64,000 bases of DNA from Occultella kanbiaonis (lineage in GTDB: Bacteria > Actinomycetota > Actinomycetes > Actinomycetales > Beutenbergiaceae). This document shows, piece by piece, positions 33,267 to 41,074 of the stretch. The stretch spans positions 3,472,001 to 3,536,000 of the forward strand of contig NZ_CP046175.1 in NCBI RefSeq assembly GCF_009708215.1, given 5' to 3'. Each line of letters opens with the position of its first letter. The first letter of the stretch is position 1. The position numbers and the translations under genes were made by a program. The notes beneath the pieces were generated by a model. It saw only the letters and a list, made by a program, of their open reading frames with translations. It was not told the origin of the DNA and searched no databases.

Positions 33267-34337
33267 TCAGAGGATCTCGAGCCGATCGACGTCCGGGGCC
33301 GGCGGCCGGGTGGTGACCGGCGCGTCCAGGTAGAAGAACGCGGTGGAGGCGATGTCGTCGTGCAGCGGGAGGTAGCGGCCGCCGCTGCGCCAGCCGAGGG
33401 CCTGGAGGTCCACGGAGAGGTCGGTATCGAAATGGATCGGGTCCGGCACGTGCCAGCGGTACATGCCGAAGCGCTGCTGGGAGGCGTACAGCCCGTCCGG
33501 ACGCAGCACCTGGTGCAGGCCCAGGTACGGCGTCGTGAACTCCGTGTAGCCCTGGCCGGGCACGTCGAAGTTCCACGCACCCCCGAAGTAGTCCTCGGTG
33601 CCGGTGCCACAGATGGTCGGGTACGGCTCGGCCGCCGAGGCGTCACCGTCCAGGTAGAACTTGATCTCCCCCTCGCCCCACCAGCCGGTGGAGTTCACAC
33701 CCCAGGCGACGTAGGTGCCGACGTACTGTCCGCGGCCACGGACGCCGTCGAGCAGCACGTGTGTGGTCGCGTCCGGCAGCGGGTTGCTGCGTCGCCACTG
33801 CGCGTGCAGCCGGCCGGTGCGGGCCACGTCCCCGCCCTCCTCGTAGGTGACCTGGAAGTACACGACCACGGGCTCGGCACCGAGATTCTCGATGGTCAGG
33901 TGGGCGCCGTCGGAGAACGGCATCGGCCAGTAGGAGTTGAAGCCGCCGTGGGGGTTCACGGCGACCATCGCCGAGCTGAGCTGGGCGAAGGCACCCCAGC
34001 CCTGACCGAAGAAGTCCCCGACCGGTACCTCGATCGCCGGCTCGCTCGCGGAGTCCCAGTACGCCCGCAGCAACAGCCGGCGCCAGTTGTCGGTGTGCGT
34101 GGTCAGCCAGATGTGGGTGATCCGCCCGGCACCGGGGATCCGGGCCAGGTCGTAGGTCTGCCCGGGCTCGATGCGCACGCTCGGGGAGACCTTCCAGCCG
34201 ACGCCCAGGTCCCGGGCGGCCTCGGCGCCGGTGCCCGTGGTGGCCCGCCCTCCCCCGCCCTTGGCGCCGTCGGGGTTCTCCGGGCTGATCGAGCGGGTCC
34301 GTACGTCTCGGAGCGCGGCGAGGTCATTGGTGAACAT
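33267..34337 (-). CDS. GH172 (DUF2961) enzyme, candidate exo-alpha-D-arabinofuranosidase (paralogue 2)
   Basis: A 356-aa cytoplasmic GH172 enzyme with canonical motifs: ITHIWLTTHTDNWRR, EVPVGDFFGQGWG, WWGEGEIKFYLDGD (Glu222, Glu224) and CGTGTEDYFGGAWNF (Glu248). It shares the fold but only moderate sequence with the copy at 30119; its GEGE and FGGAWNF strings are the consensus form. It follows the LacI gene by 35 bp in operon B. Likely action is release of terminal alpha-D-arabinofuranose from imported oligosaccharides, with D-fructofuranosides as the alternative known GH172 substrate. The start is ATG at 34337. Confidence 0.85.
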   Translation of the reverse strand: MFTNDLAALRDVRTRSISPENPDGAKGGGGRATTGTGAEAARDLGVGWKVSPSVRIEPGQTYDLARIPGAGRITHIWLTTHTDNWRRLLLRAYWDSASEPAIEVPVGDFFGQGWGAFAQLSSAMVAVNPHGGFNSYWPMPFSDGAHLTIENLGAEPVVVYFQVTYEEGGDVARTGRLHAQWRRSNPLPDATTHVLLDGVRGRGQYVGTYVAWGVNSTGWWGEGEIKFYLDGDASAAEPYPTICGTGTEDYFGGAWNFDVPGQGYTEFTTPYLGLHQVLRPDGLYASQQRFGMYRWHVPDPIHFDTDLSVDLQALGWRSGGRYLPLHDDIASTAFFYLDAPVTTRPPAPDVDRLEIL

Positions 34338-34372
34338 GGGGTCTCAATCTGTGTCGGCAGCGGTGGGGCGGG

Positions 34373-35392
34373 TCAGACGGTGGCGGTGGTGCCGCGGATC
34401 AGCAGGCGCGGGGGCAGGAGCAGATGGATCGGTTCGATCTCCGGGTCCTCGGCCCGCGCCACGAGGCGCTCGGCGGCCCGGGTGCCCATCTCGTCGACGG
34501 GCTGCGCCACGAGCGTCACGGCCGGACTGACCATCTGGGTCCACCGGTCGTCGTCGACACCCACGAGGGAGATCTCGTCCGGCATCCGCAGCCCGCTGGC
34601 CTGCACGCCGCGGTAGGCCCCGGTGGTCAGCGGACCGTTCATCGCGAAGATCGCATCGGGGTGGTTCCGCCGGCTGGCGAGCGCCGCCCGCACGGCGGTC
34701 TCGGCGTCGTCGATCTTGAGGTCGGTCCGCACCATCCTGGCCGGGTCGAGGCTCAGCCCGGCGTCGGTGAGCGCCATCCGGACGCCCTGGAGCCGGTCCT
34801 CGGTGGTGCTCACCCCGGACGGCCCGGCCAGGCACATGATGTCGCGGTGGCCGAGCATGAGCAGGTGCTCGGTGGCTAGCCGTCCGGCCTCGACGTTGTC
34901 CAGCAGGATCGTGTCCCCGGTGAAGTCGTGGACCCGCCGGTCGACGACCACGGTGGGCACCTGCGCGGTCAGCAACGCGCTCAGGTCGGACTCCGCCTCC
35001 GAGGTCACCGAGACCACCACGCCCGCCATCCGCTGGGCCACGGCCGTGGACAGGTAGGAGCGTTCACGGTCGAGCTGCTCGTCGGTGTTGCAGAGCATCA
35101 CCGAGATGCCGGAGCGGACCGCGACGTGCTCGACCGCCGTCACCAGGGACGTGAAGAACGGGTTCTGCACGTCGGAGACGATCGCGGCCCAGACGTCCGC
35201 GCGCTGGCGCCGTAGCGCCCGGCCGTTCGGGTTCGGCACGTACCGGGTGACCTCGGCGGCCCGGCGGACCCGGACGGCGAGCTCCGGGTCGACGGTGCCG
35301 AGCCCGTTCAGCACCCGGGACACGGTCGCCGTCGAGACCCCGGCCTCCCGGGCGACGTCCGTGATCCGTGCCGCTCGCTGCTGCCCACTCAC
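34373..35392 (-). CDS. LacI family repressor of the D-arabinan-type locus
   Basis: A 339-aa LacI/GalR regulator. Its helix-turn-helix is ITDVAREAGVSTATVSRVLNGLG (about residues 10-32), with hinge NPNGRALRRQRAD. The effector domain runs from WAAIVSDVQNPFFTSLV to the C-terminal PPRLLIRGTTATV. The GTG start lies in a GTGA overlap with the DUF4185-like gene, which fixes it. Being inside operon B it is expected to repress itself and operon A through GTAATCGATTAC sites at 32892, 32906 and 37220. The inducer may be D-arabinose or a short arabino-oligosaccharide. Confidence 0.9.
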   Translation of the reverse strand: MSGQQRAARITDVAREAGVSTATVSRVLNGLGTVDPELAVRVRRAAEVTRYVPNPNGRALRRQRADVWAAIVSDVQNPFFTSLVTAVEHVAVRSGISVMLCNTDEQLDRERSYLSTAVAQRMAGVVVSVTSEAESDLSALLTAQVPTVVVDRRVHDFTGDTILLDNVEAGRLATEHLLMLGHRDIMCLAGPSGVSTTEDRLQGVRMALTDAGLSLDPARMVRTDLKIDDAETAVRAALASRRNHPDAIFAMNGPLTTGAYRGVQASGLRMPDEISLVGVDDDRWTQMVSPAVTLVAQPVDEMGTRAAERLVARAEDPEIEPIHLLLPPRLLIRGTTATV

Positions 35393-37203
35393 GGTGCCAT
35401 CCTCCCGCCGTCGCCGGTTCCGGGCCATGCGCCGAACACGGCGAGTTCGGACACCGACGTGTACCCGGCCCAGCCCCCGGCGCGACCGACCAGCCGGACC
35501 CCGGTGCCGACCTGTGGCTCCACCGTGAAGGTGTAGGTCCGGGTCCCCGTGGCGGTCCAGTCCGCCGGGTAGGGCGGATCCACGGTGGCCGGCACGACGG
35601 TCCAGTCCGCGCCGCGGCGGACCTGTACCTGCGGTGGCGCGTCGAACCATCCGGACCCGTAATCGTGCGGACCGGAGGTGAACTCCAGTCGTTCGAAGCG
35701 GACCGGACCGGGCCACGTGTAGCCCCAGTACTCGGTGTCCTTGACCAGCCCGTTCCAGGAGTCCTCGGCCCGGTCGGTACGGCCGTCGTTGAGGACCTCG
35801 ATACGCCCGCTCCGGCATGCGGTGGCGATCGCACGGGTCCCGGGCGCGGTGGCCAGGTTGCCGTCGGCAGGCTCCGCGACCGGTGCCGGTCCGGCGGTGC
35901 CCGGCTCAGGCATCGGGTCCAGGCGCAGCGGCCGCAGCGAGAAGTGGTAGCTCGAGCCGCCGTAGGTCGAGGCGCCCACGAACCAGTTGGACTGGACCCA
36001 CGCGTCCCGGCCGTCCGCGCTCAGGAACTTGCTCGGGATGGTTGTGGCGTAGCCGCCGTGCCGGGGTTCGGCGGAGCGCGGGCCGGCCCACGGGAATGGG
36101 CCGAAGTCGTGGCTCAGGAACGGCCGCCACGGTCCCCACGGTGCGGGCGCCTCGTAGAACTCGAACGTGTACTCGGTCCAGGACGTGTACAGGTACCGGG
36201 CCAGTCCCGGGTTGTAGACGATCCCGCCCTGGGCGAGCACCGACCCGGGCACCGGGGGCGGCGCCATCGGGACCGGCGCCGCGGTGCCGACCCGACGGGT
36301 GTCGGTGAGGACGGCCACGCGATCGGTGAGACGAGGAGACCAGGAGGGGACGCCGTCGGGCGTGAGTCCGCTGAAGAACGCCCAGGCGGCGCGGTCCAGG
36401 ACCGAGGCCGCCGGGACGCGAGCCAGGTACAGGTCCTGCGGGTCCGGTACGACGCCCGAGTACGAGGTGCGCCAGTTGTGGTCGAGGCCGTACGCGTACA
36501 CGTAGCCGGCCGGGTCCGCCTCGCCCGGCCCGACGGCGTCGCGCAGCACGGCGGCGCCCGTGTTGCTCTGCCCGAAATCGAGGAACATCACCGTGGTGAA
36601 CTCGTCGGTGAACATGGCGCGCTCGGGCGCGGTCCAGGTGCGACCGTAGTCGCGGGAGCGGACGATGCCGGCCGCGGGCGCCGTGTTGAACGTGTCCGGC
36701 GAGGGGCCGCAGCGCAGGTCCTGCACGGCCAGGTACAGCTCGTCGTGCCCGTCACCGTCGCCGTCGACGGCCACCATGCCGGTCGGCTTGCTGTTGAACC
36801 GGGCCGGGTCGGTCCAGACCGGCGCGACGTCCCGCCCGGACGCCAGCCGCTGCCCGCTCAGGCCGGAGGCCGGGTCGCCGTCGATGCGGTTGATGACGAT
36901 GTCCGACCACGGCCCGTCGGAGAATCCGAGGCCGTCCCCGCACGCGGCATACAGGCCACCGTCGTCGGCCCACGCGCTCGGCCAGAGGTCTCCGTCGCTC
37001 GGTGAGGAGACGGTGGCCGCGTAGGAGAGGGCGGCGACCGCGAAGAAGTCCGACGGCGGGGGCGCAGTACCGGGACGTTCGGCACCGCCGCGGGTGGTTC
37101 CGTGGGCGTCGTCGCCCGTGCGGGCGGCGCGGTCGGGCGGCACGCCACGGTCCGCGCGGGGGGCCACCCCGGGTATGCCGGTGAACTCCTCAGCCTGAGT
37201 CAC
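35389..37203 (-). CDS. DUF4185-like beta-propeller protein with discoidin-like C-terminal domain
   Basis: A 604-aa protein, first gene of operon B. Residues ~50-440 form a DUF4185-like propeller: SDGDLWPSAWADDGGLYAAC-GDGLGF, the Ca-binding-like VDGDGDGHDELYLAV, SRDYGRTWTAPE, YNPGLARYLYTSW and GPWRPF. The last ~150 residues (RIEVLNDGRTDRAEDSWNGL, EYWGYTWPGPVRFERLEF, VSELAVFGAW) look like an F5/8 type C (CBM32-like) carbohydrate-binding domain. No signal peptide or lipobox is visible from the GTG start, which has GGAGG upstream, so its location is puzzling for an endo-acting enzyme. Operator GTAATCGATTAC lies 17 bp upstream. Activity on D-arabinan is inferred. Confidence 0.7.
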   Translation of the reverse strand: MTQAEEFTGIPGVAPRADRGVPPDRAARTGDDAHGTTRGGAERPGTAPPPSDFFAVAALSYAATVSSPSDGDLWPSAWADDGGLYAACGDGLGFSDGPWSDIVINRIDGDPASGLSGQRLASGRDVAPVWTDPARFNSKPTGMVAVDGDGDGHDELYLAVQDLRCGPSPDTFNTAPAAGIVRSRDYGRTWTAPERAMFTDEFTTVMFLDFGQSNTGAAVLRDAVGPGEADPAGYVYAYGLDHNWRTSYSGVVPDPQDLYLARVPAASVLDRAAWAFFSGLTPDGVPSWSPRLTDRVAVLTDTRRVGTAAPVPMAPPPVPGSVLAQGGIVYNPGLARYLYTSWTEYTFEFYEAPAPWGPWRPFLSHDFGPFPWAGPRSAEPRHGGYATTIPSKFLSADGRDAWVQSNWFVGASTYGGSSYHFSLRPLRLDPMPEPGTAGPAPVAEPADGNLATAPGTRAIATACRSGRIEVLNDGRTDRAEDSWNGLVKDTEYWGYTWPGPVRFERLEFTSGPHDYGSGWFDAPPQVQVRRGADWTVVPATVDPPYPADWTATGTRTYTFTVEPQVGTGVRLVGRAGGWAGYTSVSELAVFGAWPGTGDGGRMAP

Positions 37204-37219
37204 GCCGCCTCCAGTGCCG

Positions 37220-37239
37220 GTAATCGATTACGCGTAATC
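37220..37239. promoter_or_regulatory. overlapping LacI-type operators before operon B
   Basis: GTAATCGATTAC (37220-37231) overlaps a second perfect palindrome GATTACGCGTAATC (37226-37239), giving three GATTAC half-sites in 20 bp. The first palindrome is identical to that before operon A. A possible -35 TTGCCA lies just upstream, but the -10 is unclear. Confidence 0.75.
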
Positions 37240-37274
37240 TACCCACACCTGGCAACCCCGGGCTCACCCGCCGC

Positions 37275-38027
37275 CTACTCCGCGAGTGCGAGCACGCCGT
37301 CGGCGAGGACCAGGCCGCGCTCGACGAAGGTCGCCGTGACGGCTCGCGCCACGGTGGCGAGGTCGGAGACCCCGGTCTCGGCGGCCACCGACGAGGTCAC
37401 GGCGGGGTCGACATCCTGGCCGAGGGCGGCCGCGCACGCGGCCGTGACCTCGGCGAGTGGCGCGGTGTCGCCGACCTGGATCACCGAGCTGACCTGCCAG
37501 GCACTGCGGGAGACGCGCTGCGCGGTGCCGCTGATCTTGACCGCCCCGCGGGCGTTCACGCTGAACTCACCCGGACAGTACTCGGCGGGCACCGGTCCCA
37601 CCCGGGCGTCGATGCCGAGCCCGGCGAACACCGCGACCAGCGCGTCGGCATGGGCGACGAAGCGGTCCCGGGTCTCGATCCGCGCCTGGGTGTCGGCGCC
37701 GTACTGCTCCACCACGAGACTGCCCGGATGCAGCGGCGCGAAGGCCCCGCCGACCGGTCTCAGGACAGGCCGGAAGCCGGCCGCGCGGGCGAGCTCGACG
37801 GCGGCCGGGTACCCGGGATGCAGTGCGTCGCGTCGGCTGAACGCGACCATCCGGCCGAGCCGGCGCAGCTGCAACAGACGCACCGGGCTGCCCGCCTCGT
37901 GCAGGAGGTGCAGGAAGCCGGGCACGTGCGCGAACGGGTCGCCGGAGTCGACGGTCCCGGCGAGTCGGTCGCGCCAGCGCGGCAGTGGCGCGTCGGCCCA
38001 CTCCATCGGCGACGCGCCGGCCGGCAT
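37275..38027 (-). CDS. lipoate-protein ligase A / BPL_LplA_LipB family protein
   Basis: A 250-aa member of the biotin/lipoyl ligase fold. Visible marks are RRLGRMVAFSRRDALHPGY, FRPVLRPVGGAFAPLHPGSLV (the RxGGG-like loop) and the family string VPAEYCPGEFSVNARGAVKISG with its active-site Lys, then AQRVSRSAWQ. It should transfer lipoyl or octanoyl groups to, or amidotransfer them between, lipoyl domains. ATG at 38027 overlaps the upstream stop (TGATG); ATG at 38003 is an alternative. It is unrelated in function to the arabinan-type locus that follows on the same strand. Confidence 0.75.
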   Translation of the reverse strand: MPAGASPMEWADAPLPRWRDRLAGTVDSGDPFAHVPGFLHLLHEAGSPVRLLQLRRLGRMVAFSRRDALHPGYPAAVELARAAGFRPVLRPVGGAFAPLHPGSLVVEQYGADTQARIETRDRFVAHADALVAVFAGLGIDARVGPVPAEYCPGEFSVNARGAVKISGTAQRVSRSAWQVSSVIQVGDTAPLAEVTAACAAALGQDVDPAVTSSVAAETGVSDLATVARAVTATFVERGLVLADGVLALAE

Positions 38028-39187
38028 CACCGCGGGGGTTCGGTGCCCGACCCGGCCGGACCGGGCCCGGCGTCGGTCGCCCCATCGGAGCGGCCGGTCG
38101 TCCCGCCCTCGCGAGGGGTGTCCGACTCGAGCCCGTCGAGCTCGTCGAGCGACACCGGCCACTCGAGGGAACGAGCCCGGGAGGCACTGCGCGGGGTGTC
38201 CCGCACCTCCGTCGGGTCCGCGTCCGCCGTCGGGTCCGCGTCCGCCGGCGGGTCCGCGTCCGCCGGCGGGTCCGCGTCCGCCGGCGCGGCGGCACCGCCG
38301 GCGAGCGGTGGCGCGGGCGGGGTGGCGGCGCCCCGGTCCGACTGCGGCGCAGGGGCGGTCGCGGCCTGTTCCGACGGCGGCGCGGATCCGGCAGAGCCGT
38401 CATCGAAGGACGGCGAGGTGGTGGCATCGAGCCGGCCCGCGGTACCGGCGCCGAGCGTGCCGGCTCCGGCCGCGTCTCGTTCGGCCTCCGCGTCGGCTCC
38501 CGGCTTCTTGTTCCGGGAGCCCTTGCGCCTCCGTGCGGCCCGCTCGTTCGCATCGGCGTCCTCGCCCGGCGCCGTCTTCGAGATCTGCCCGGAGGCGACC
38601 TTGCCGCGCAGTTCCTCGAGCTCACGCTTGCGGCGCCGAGAGCTCCAGACCAGGTACCAGATCGCCACCGCGAGCAGCACGGCGACGATCACGCCTATCA
38701 GGCTCGCCAACCGGAACGACGGCGCCCGGATGAGCATGTCGGTGCGGGCCACCTCGGTGCTCTCCAGCCCACCGACGGCCACCGCGAGGGTGAGCACGTT
38801 CGGCGCCAGGAGCAGGACCGCGATCGCACCGATGATCAGCCGTGTCCGGACCGTGTACCTGGCCCGGATGGCCCACACGCCGAGCGCGATCGGGATGGCC
38901 GTGAACACGAAACCGATGGGCAGGCCGACGAGGATCCCGGCGCTGCTCACGCCGTCGACCTGATCGCCGATGAGCCGCGCCCACCAACCGGGCAGCACGG
39001 CGCTGCCGATCAGGTACAGCACCACCAGCACGGCCACGGCCGCGAGCACGATCGTCGGCCACCGCAACCACGCCGGCAGGGCGGCCTTCGTTCCGATCGT
39101 GACGTCGCGGCCGGGCTTCGCGGCCCGTCCCCCGTCCCCACCCTCGTTCTCGGGTGGGTTCGCGTCCCGGGCTGTTCGTGGGCTCAT
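38027..39187 (-). CDS. hypothetical four-helix membrane protein with disordered acidic tail
   Basis: A 386-aa protein of unknown function. A polar N-tail is followed by four predicted membrane helices (WPTIVLAAVAVLVVLYLIGSA, ILVGLPIGFVFTAIPIALGVW, LIIGAIAVLLLAPNVLTLAVAV, LIGVIVAVLLAVAIWYLVW), then a basic RRRKRELEELRGK stretch and about 200 residues of Ala/Asp/Pro-rich low complexity with PPADAD repeats. No enzyme motif was seen. Its stop overlaps the ligase-family gene start by one base, so the two are co-translated. Confidence 0.75.
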   Translation of the reverse strand: MSPRTARDANPPENEGGDGGRAAKPGRDVTIGTKAALPAWLRWPTIVLAAVAVLVVLYLIGSAVLPGWWARLIGDQVDGVSSAGILVGLPIGFVFTAIPIALGVWAIRARYTVRTRLIIGAIAVLLLAPNVLTLAVAVGGLESTEVARTDMLIRAPSFRLASLIGVIVAVLLAVAIWYLVWSSRRRKRELEELRGKVASGQISKTAPGEDADANERAARRRKGSRNKKPGADAEAERDAAGAGTLGAGTAGRLDATTSPSFDDGSAGSAPPSEQAATAPAPQSDRGAATPPAPPLAGGAAAPADADPPADADPPADADPTADADPTEVRDTPRSASRARSLEWPVSLDELDGLESDTPREGGTTGRSDGATDAGPGPAGSGTEPPR

Positions 39188-39244
39188 GCGGCCATCTTGT
39201 CAGGCCCGGCCGGCGCCGCATCCGCGGCACTCCGGGCTGCGACC

Positions 39245-41074
39245 TCAGACCAGCGAGTCCTCCCACGCGTGGTGCAGCGCAGCGAACCGGCCGTCCCCGG
39301 CGATCAGCTCCTCCGGGGTGCCGTCCTCGACGACGCGGCCCTGGCTCATCACGAGCACCCGGTCGGCGATCGCGACCGTGGACAGCCGGTGCGCGATGAT
39401 CAGCGCGGTCCGGTCGGCGAGCAGCGTCTGCAGGCCGCGCTGGACCAGCCGCTCCCCGGGGATGTCCAGGGAGCTGGTCGCCTCGTCGAGGATGAGCACC
39501 GCCGGATCGGCCAGGAACGCCCGGGCGAACGAGATCAGCTGCCGCTGGCCGGCGGAGACCCGGCCACCGCGCTTGTTCACGTCCGTGTCGTAGCCGTCCG
39601 GCAGCGCCAGGATGAACTCGTGCGCCCCGACCGCGCGGGCGGCGGCCTCGACCTCCTCGTCGGACGCCTCCGGCTTGGCCAGGGCGATGTTGTCACGCAC
39701 CGTCCCGGAGAACAGGTAGGCCTCCTGCGTGACCATCACGATGGCGCGACGCAGGTCCTTCGAGGAGAGGTCCCGCAGGTCGACGCCGTCGAGCGTCAGC
39801 GAGCCACCTGTCACGTCGTAGAACCTGGCCACGAGCTTGGCCACGGTCGACTTGCCGGCACCGGTCTGCCCGACGAGTGCGATGGTCTGCCCGGCCGGGA
39901 TGTCCAGGTCCAGGTCCGGCAGCACCACCTTGCCCGCGCCGTAGCCGAAGGTCACGTCGGTGAACTTCAGGGCGCCCCGGGCGTGCGGCAGCGGCACGGG
40001 TTCGGCGGCCTGACGGACCGTCGGGACCTCTTCGAGCAGCCCGGAGATCTTCTCGAGCGCCGCCGACGCGGACTGGAACGAGTTGTAGAACATTGCCATC
40101 TGCTGGACCGGCTGGAAGAACCGCTTCGTGTACAGCAGGGTCGCGATGAGCACACCCACCTCGAGCGAACCGTCGAGCACCCGGAACCCGCCGATCGCGA
40201 GCGCCACGGCCACCGTGACGTTCCCGGTGAGTTGCAGTGCCGGGTCGTAGATGCCGTTCAGGCCCATGGTCCGGGCGGTGTTGGCGCGGTAGTCCTCGGT
40301 GAGGTCGCCGTAACGCTGGTTGTTGGCGTCCTCGCGGCGGAACGCCTGCACCGCTCGGATCCCCGTCATGTTCTCGACGAAGTTCACGATCAGGCGCGCG
40401 GAGGCCACCCGGGAGATCCGGTAGAGCACCTGGGAGCGCTTCTGGAACCACCGGGTGATCAGCCACACCGGGATCGCCGCGACGAGGAGCACCAGGCCTG
40501 CCTGGACGTCCAGCAGGAACAGCGAGACGGCGGTGAACACCATGTACAGGAAGCCGGACGCGAGGGACGTCACGCCCGAGTCGAGGAGCTCGCGCAGCGC
40601 CTCCAGGTCCGAGGTCTGCCGCGAGATGATCCGGCCAGAGGTGTACGACTCGTGGAACTCCAGGCTGAGTCGCTGCGTCTGCCCGAACACCCGCTGGCGC
40701 AGGTCCAGCAGCACGGTCTGACTGACCCGCGCGGCGAGTCGGATGAACGCGGCCGTGGTGGCACCGGCGACGATCGCGGCGAGCACGTACCCGCCGCTGA
40801 TCCAGATGGCCGGGCCCCAGTTGCCCGCTTGCGCCTGCGGCAGCGCGGTGTCGACGGCAAGCGCGATCAGCGCCGGCCCGGCCACCCGGGTGGCCTGCGC
40901 GACCACCACGAGGGCCACCGTGACGATGAAGACGCCCCGCAGCGGAGCGAGCGTCGAGGCGAGCAACCGCAGCGACCGCCGTCGGACGATCTTGCTGTGC
41001 TCGCGGTCGAGCACGCTGTTCTCCTCGTCCGCCACCCCGATGGGCACGGACGTGGGCGCCGGGGTTCCCCTCAT
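39245..41074 (-). CDS. ABC exporter half-transporter (catalytically complete subunit)
   Basis: A 609-aa membrane-ATPase fusion of the B/MDR exporter type. About 330 residues of six-helix domain ([21 protein letters not shown] onward) precede the ATPase. The nucleotide site is canonical: Walker [11 protein letters not shown]-loop VTQEAYLF, signature VSAGQRQ, Walker [13 protein letters not shown] with the catalytic Glu, and H-loop IAHRLST. It overlaps the second half-transporter by four bases, so they form a heterodimer. Substrate (drug, lipid or peptide) is unknown. Confidence 0.92.
   Translation of the reverse strand: MRGTPAPTSVPIGVADEENSVLDREHSKIVRRRSLRLLASTLAPLRGVFIVTVALVVVAQATRVAGPALIALAVDTALPQAQAGNWGPAIWISGGYVLAAIVAGATTAAFIRLAARVSQTVLLDLRQRVFGQTQRLSLEFHESYTSGRIISRQTSDLEALRELLDSGVTSLASGFLYMVFTAVSLFLLDVQAGLVLLVAAIPVWLITRWFQKRSQVLYRISRVASARLIVNFVENMTGIRAVQAFRREDANNQRYGDLTEDYRANTARTMGLNGIYDPALQLTGNVTVAVALAIGGFRVLDGSLEVGVLIATLLYTKRFFQPVQQMAMFYNSFQSASAALEKISGLLEEVPTVRQAAEPVPLPHARGALKFTDVTFGYGAGKVVLPDLDLDIPAGQTIALVGQTGAGKSTVAKLVARFYDVTGGSLTLDGVDLRDLSSKDLRRAIVMVTQEAYLFSGTVRDNIALAKPEASDEEVEAAARAVGAHEFILALPDGYDTDVNKRGGRVSAGQRQLISFARAFLADPAVLILDEATSSLDIPGERLVQRGLQTLLADRTALIIAHRLSTVAIADRVLVMSQGRVVEDGTPEELIAGDGRFAALHHAWEDSLV

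Noticed and set aside
23026-37203. L-arabinose or plant arabinan utilisation as the role of the central locus
   Set aside because: No L-arabinose isomerase, ribulokinase (AraB), AraD, GH43 or GH51 enzymes are present; instead D-arabinan-type families and an arabinose-5-phosphate isomerase occur.
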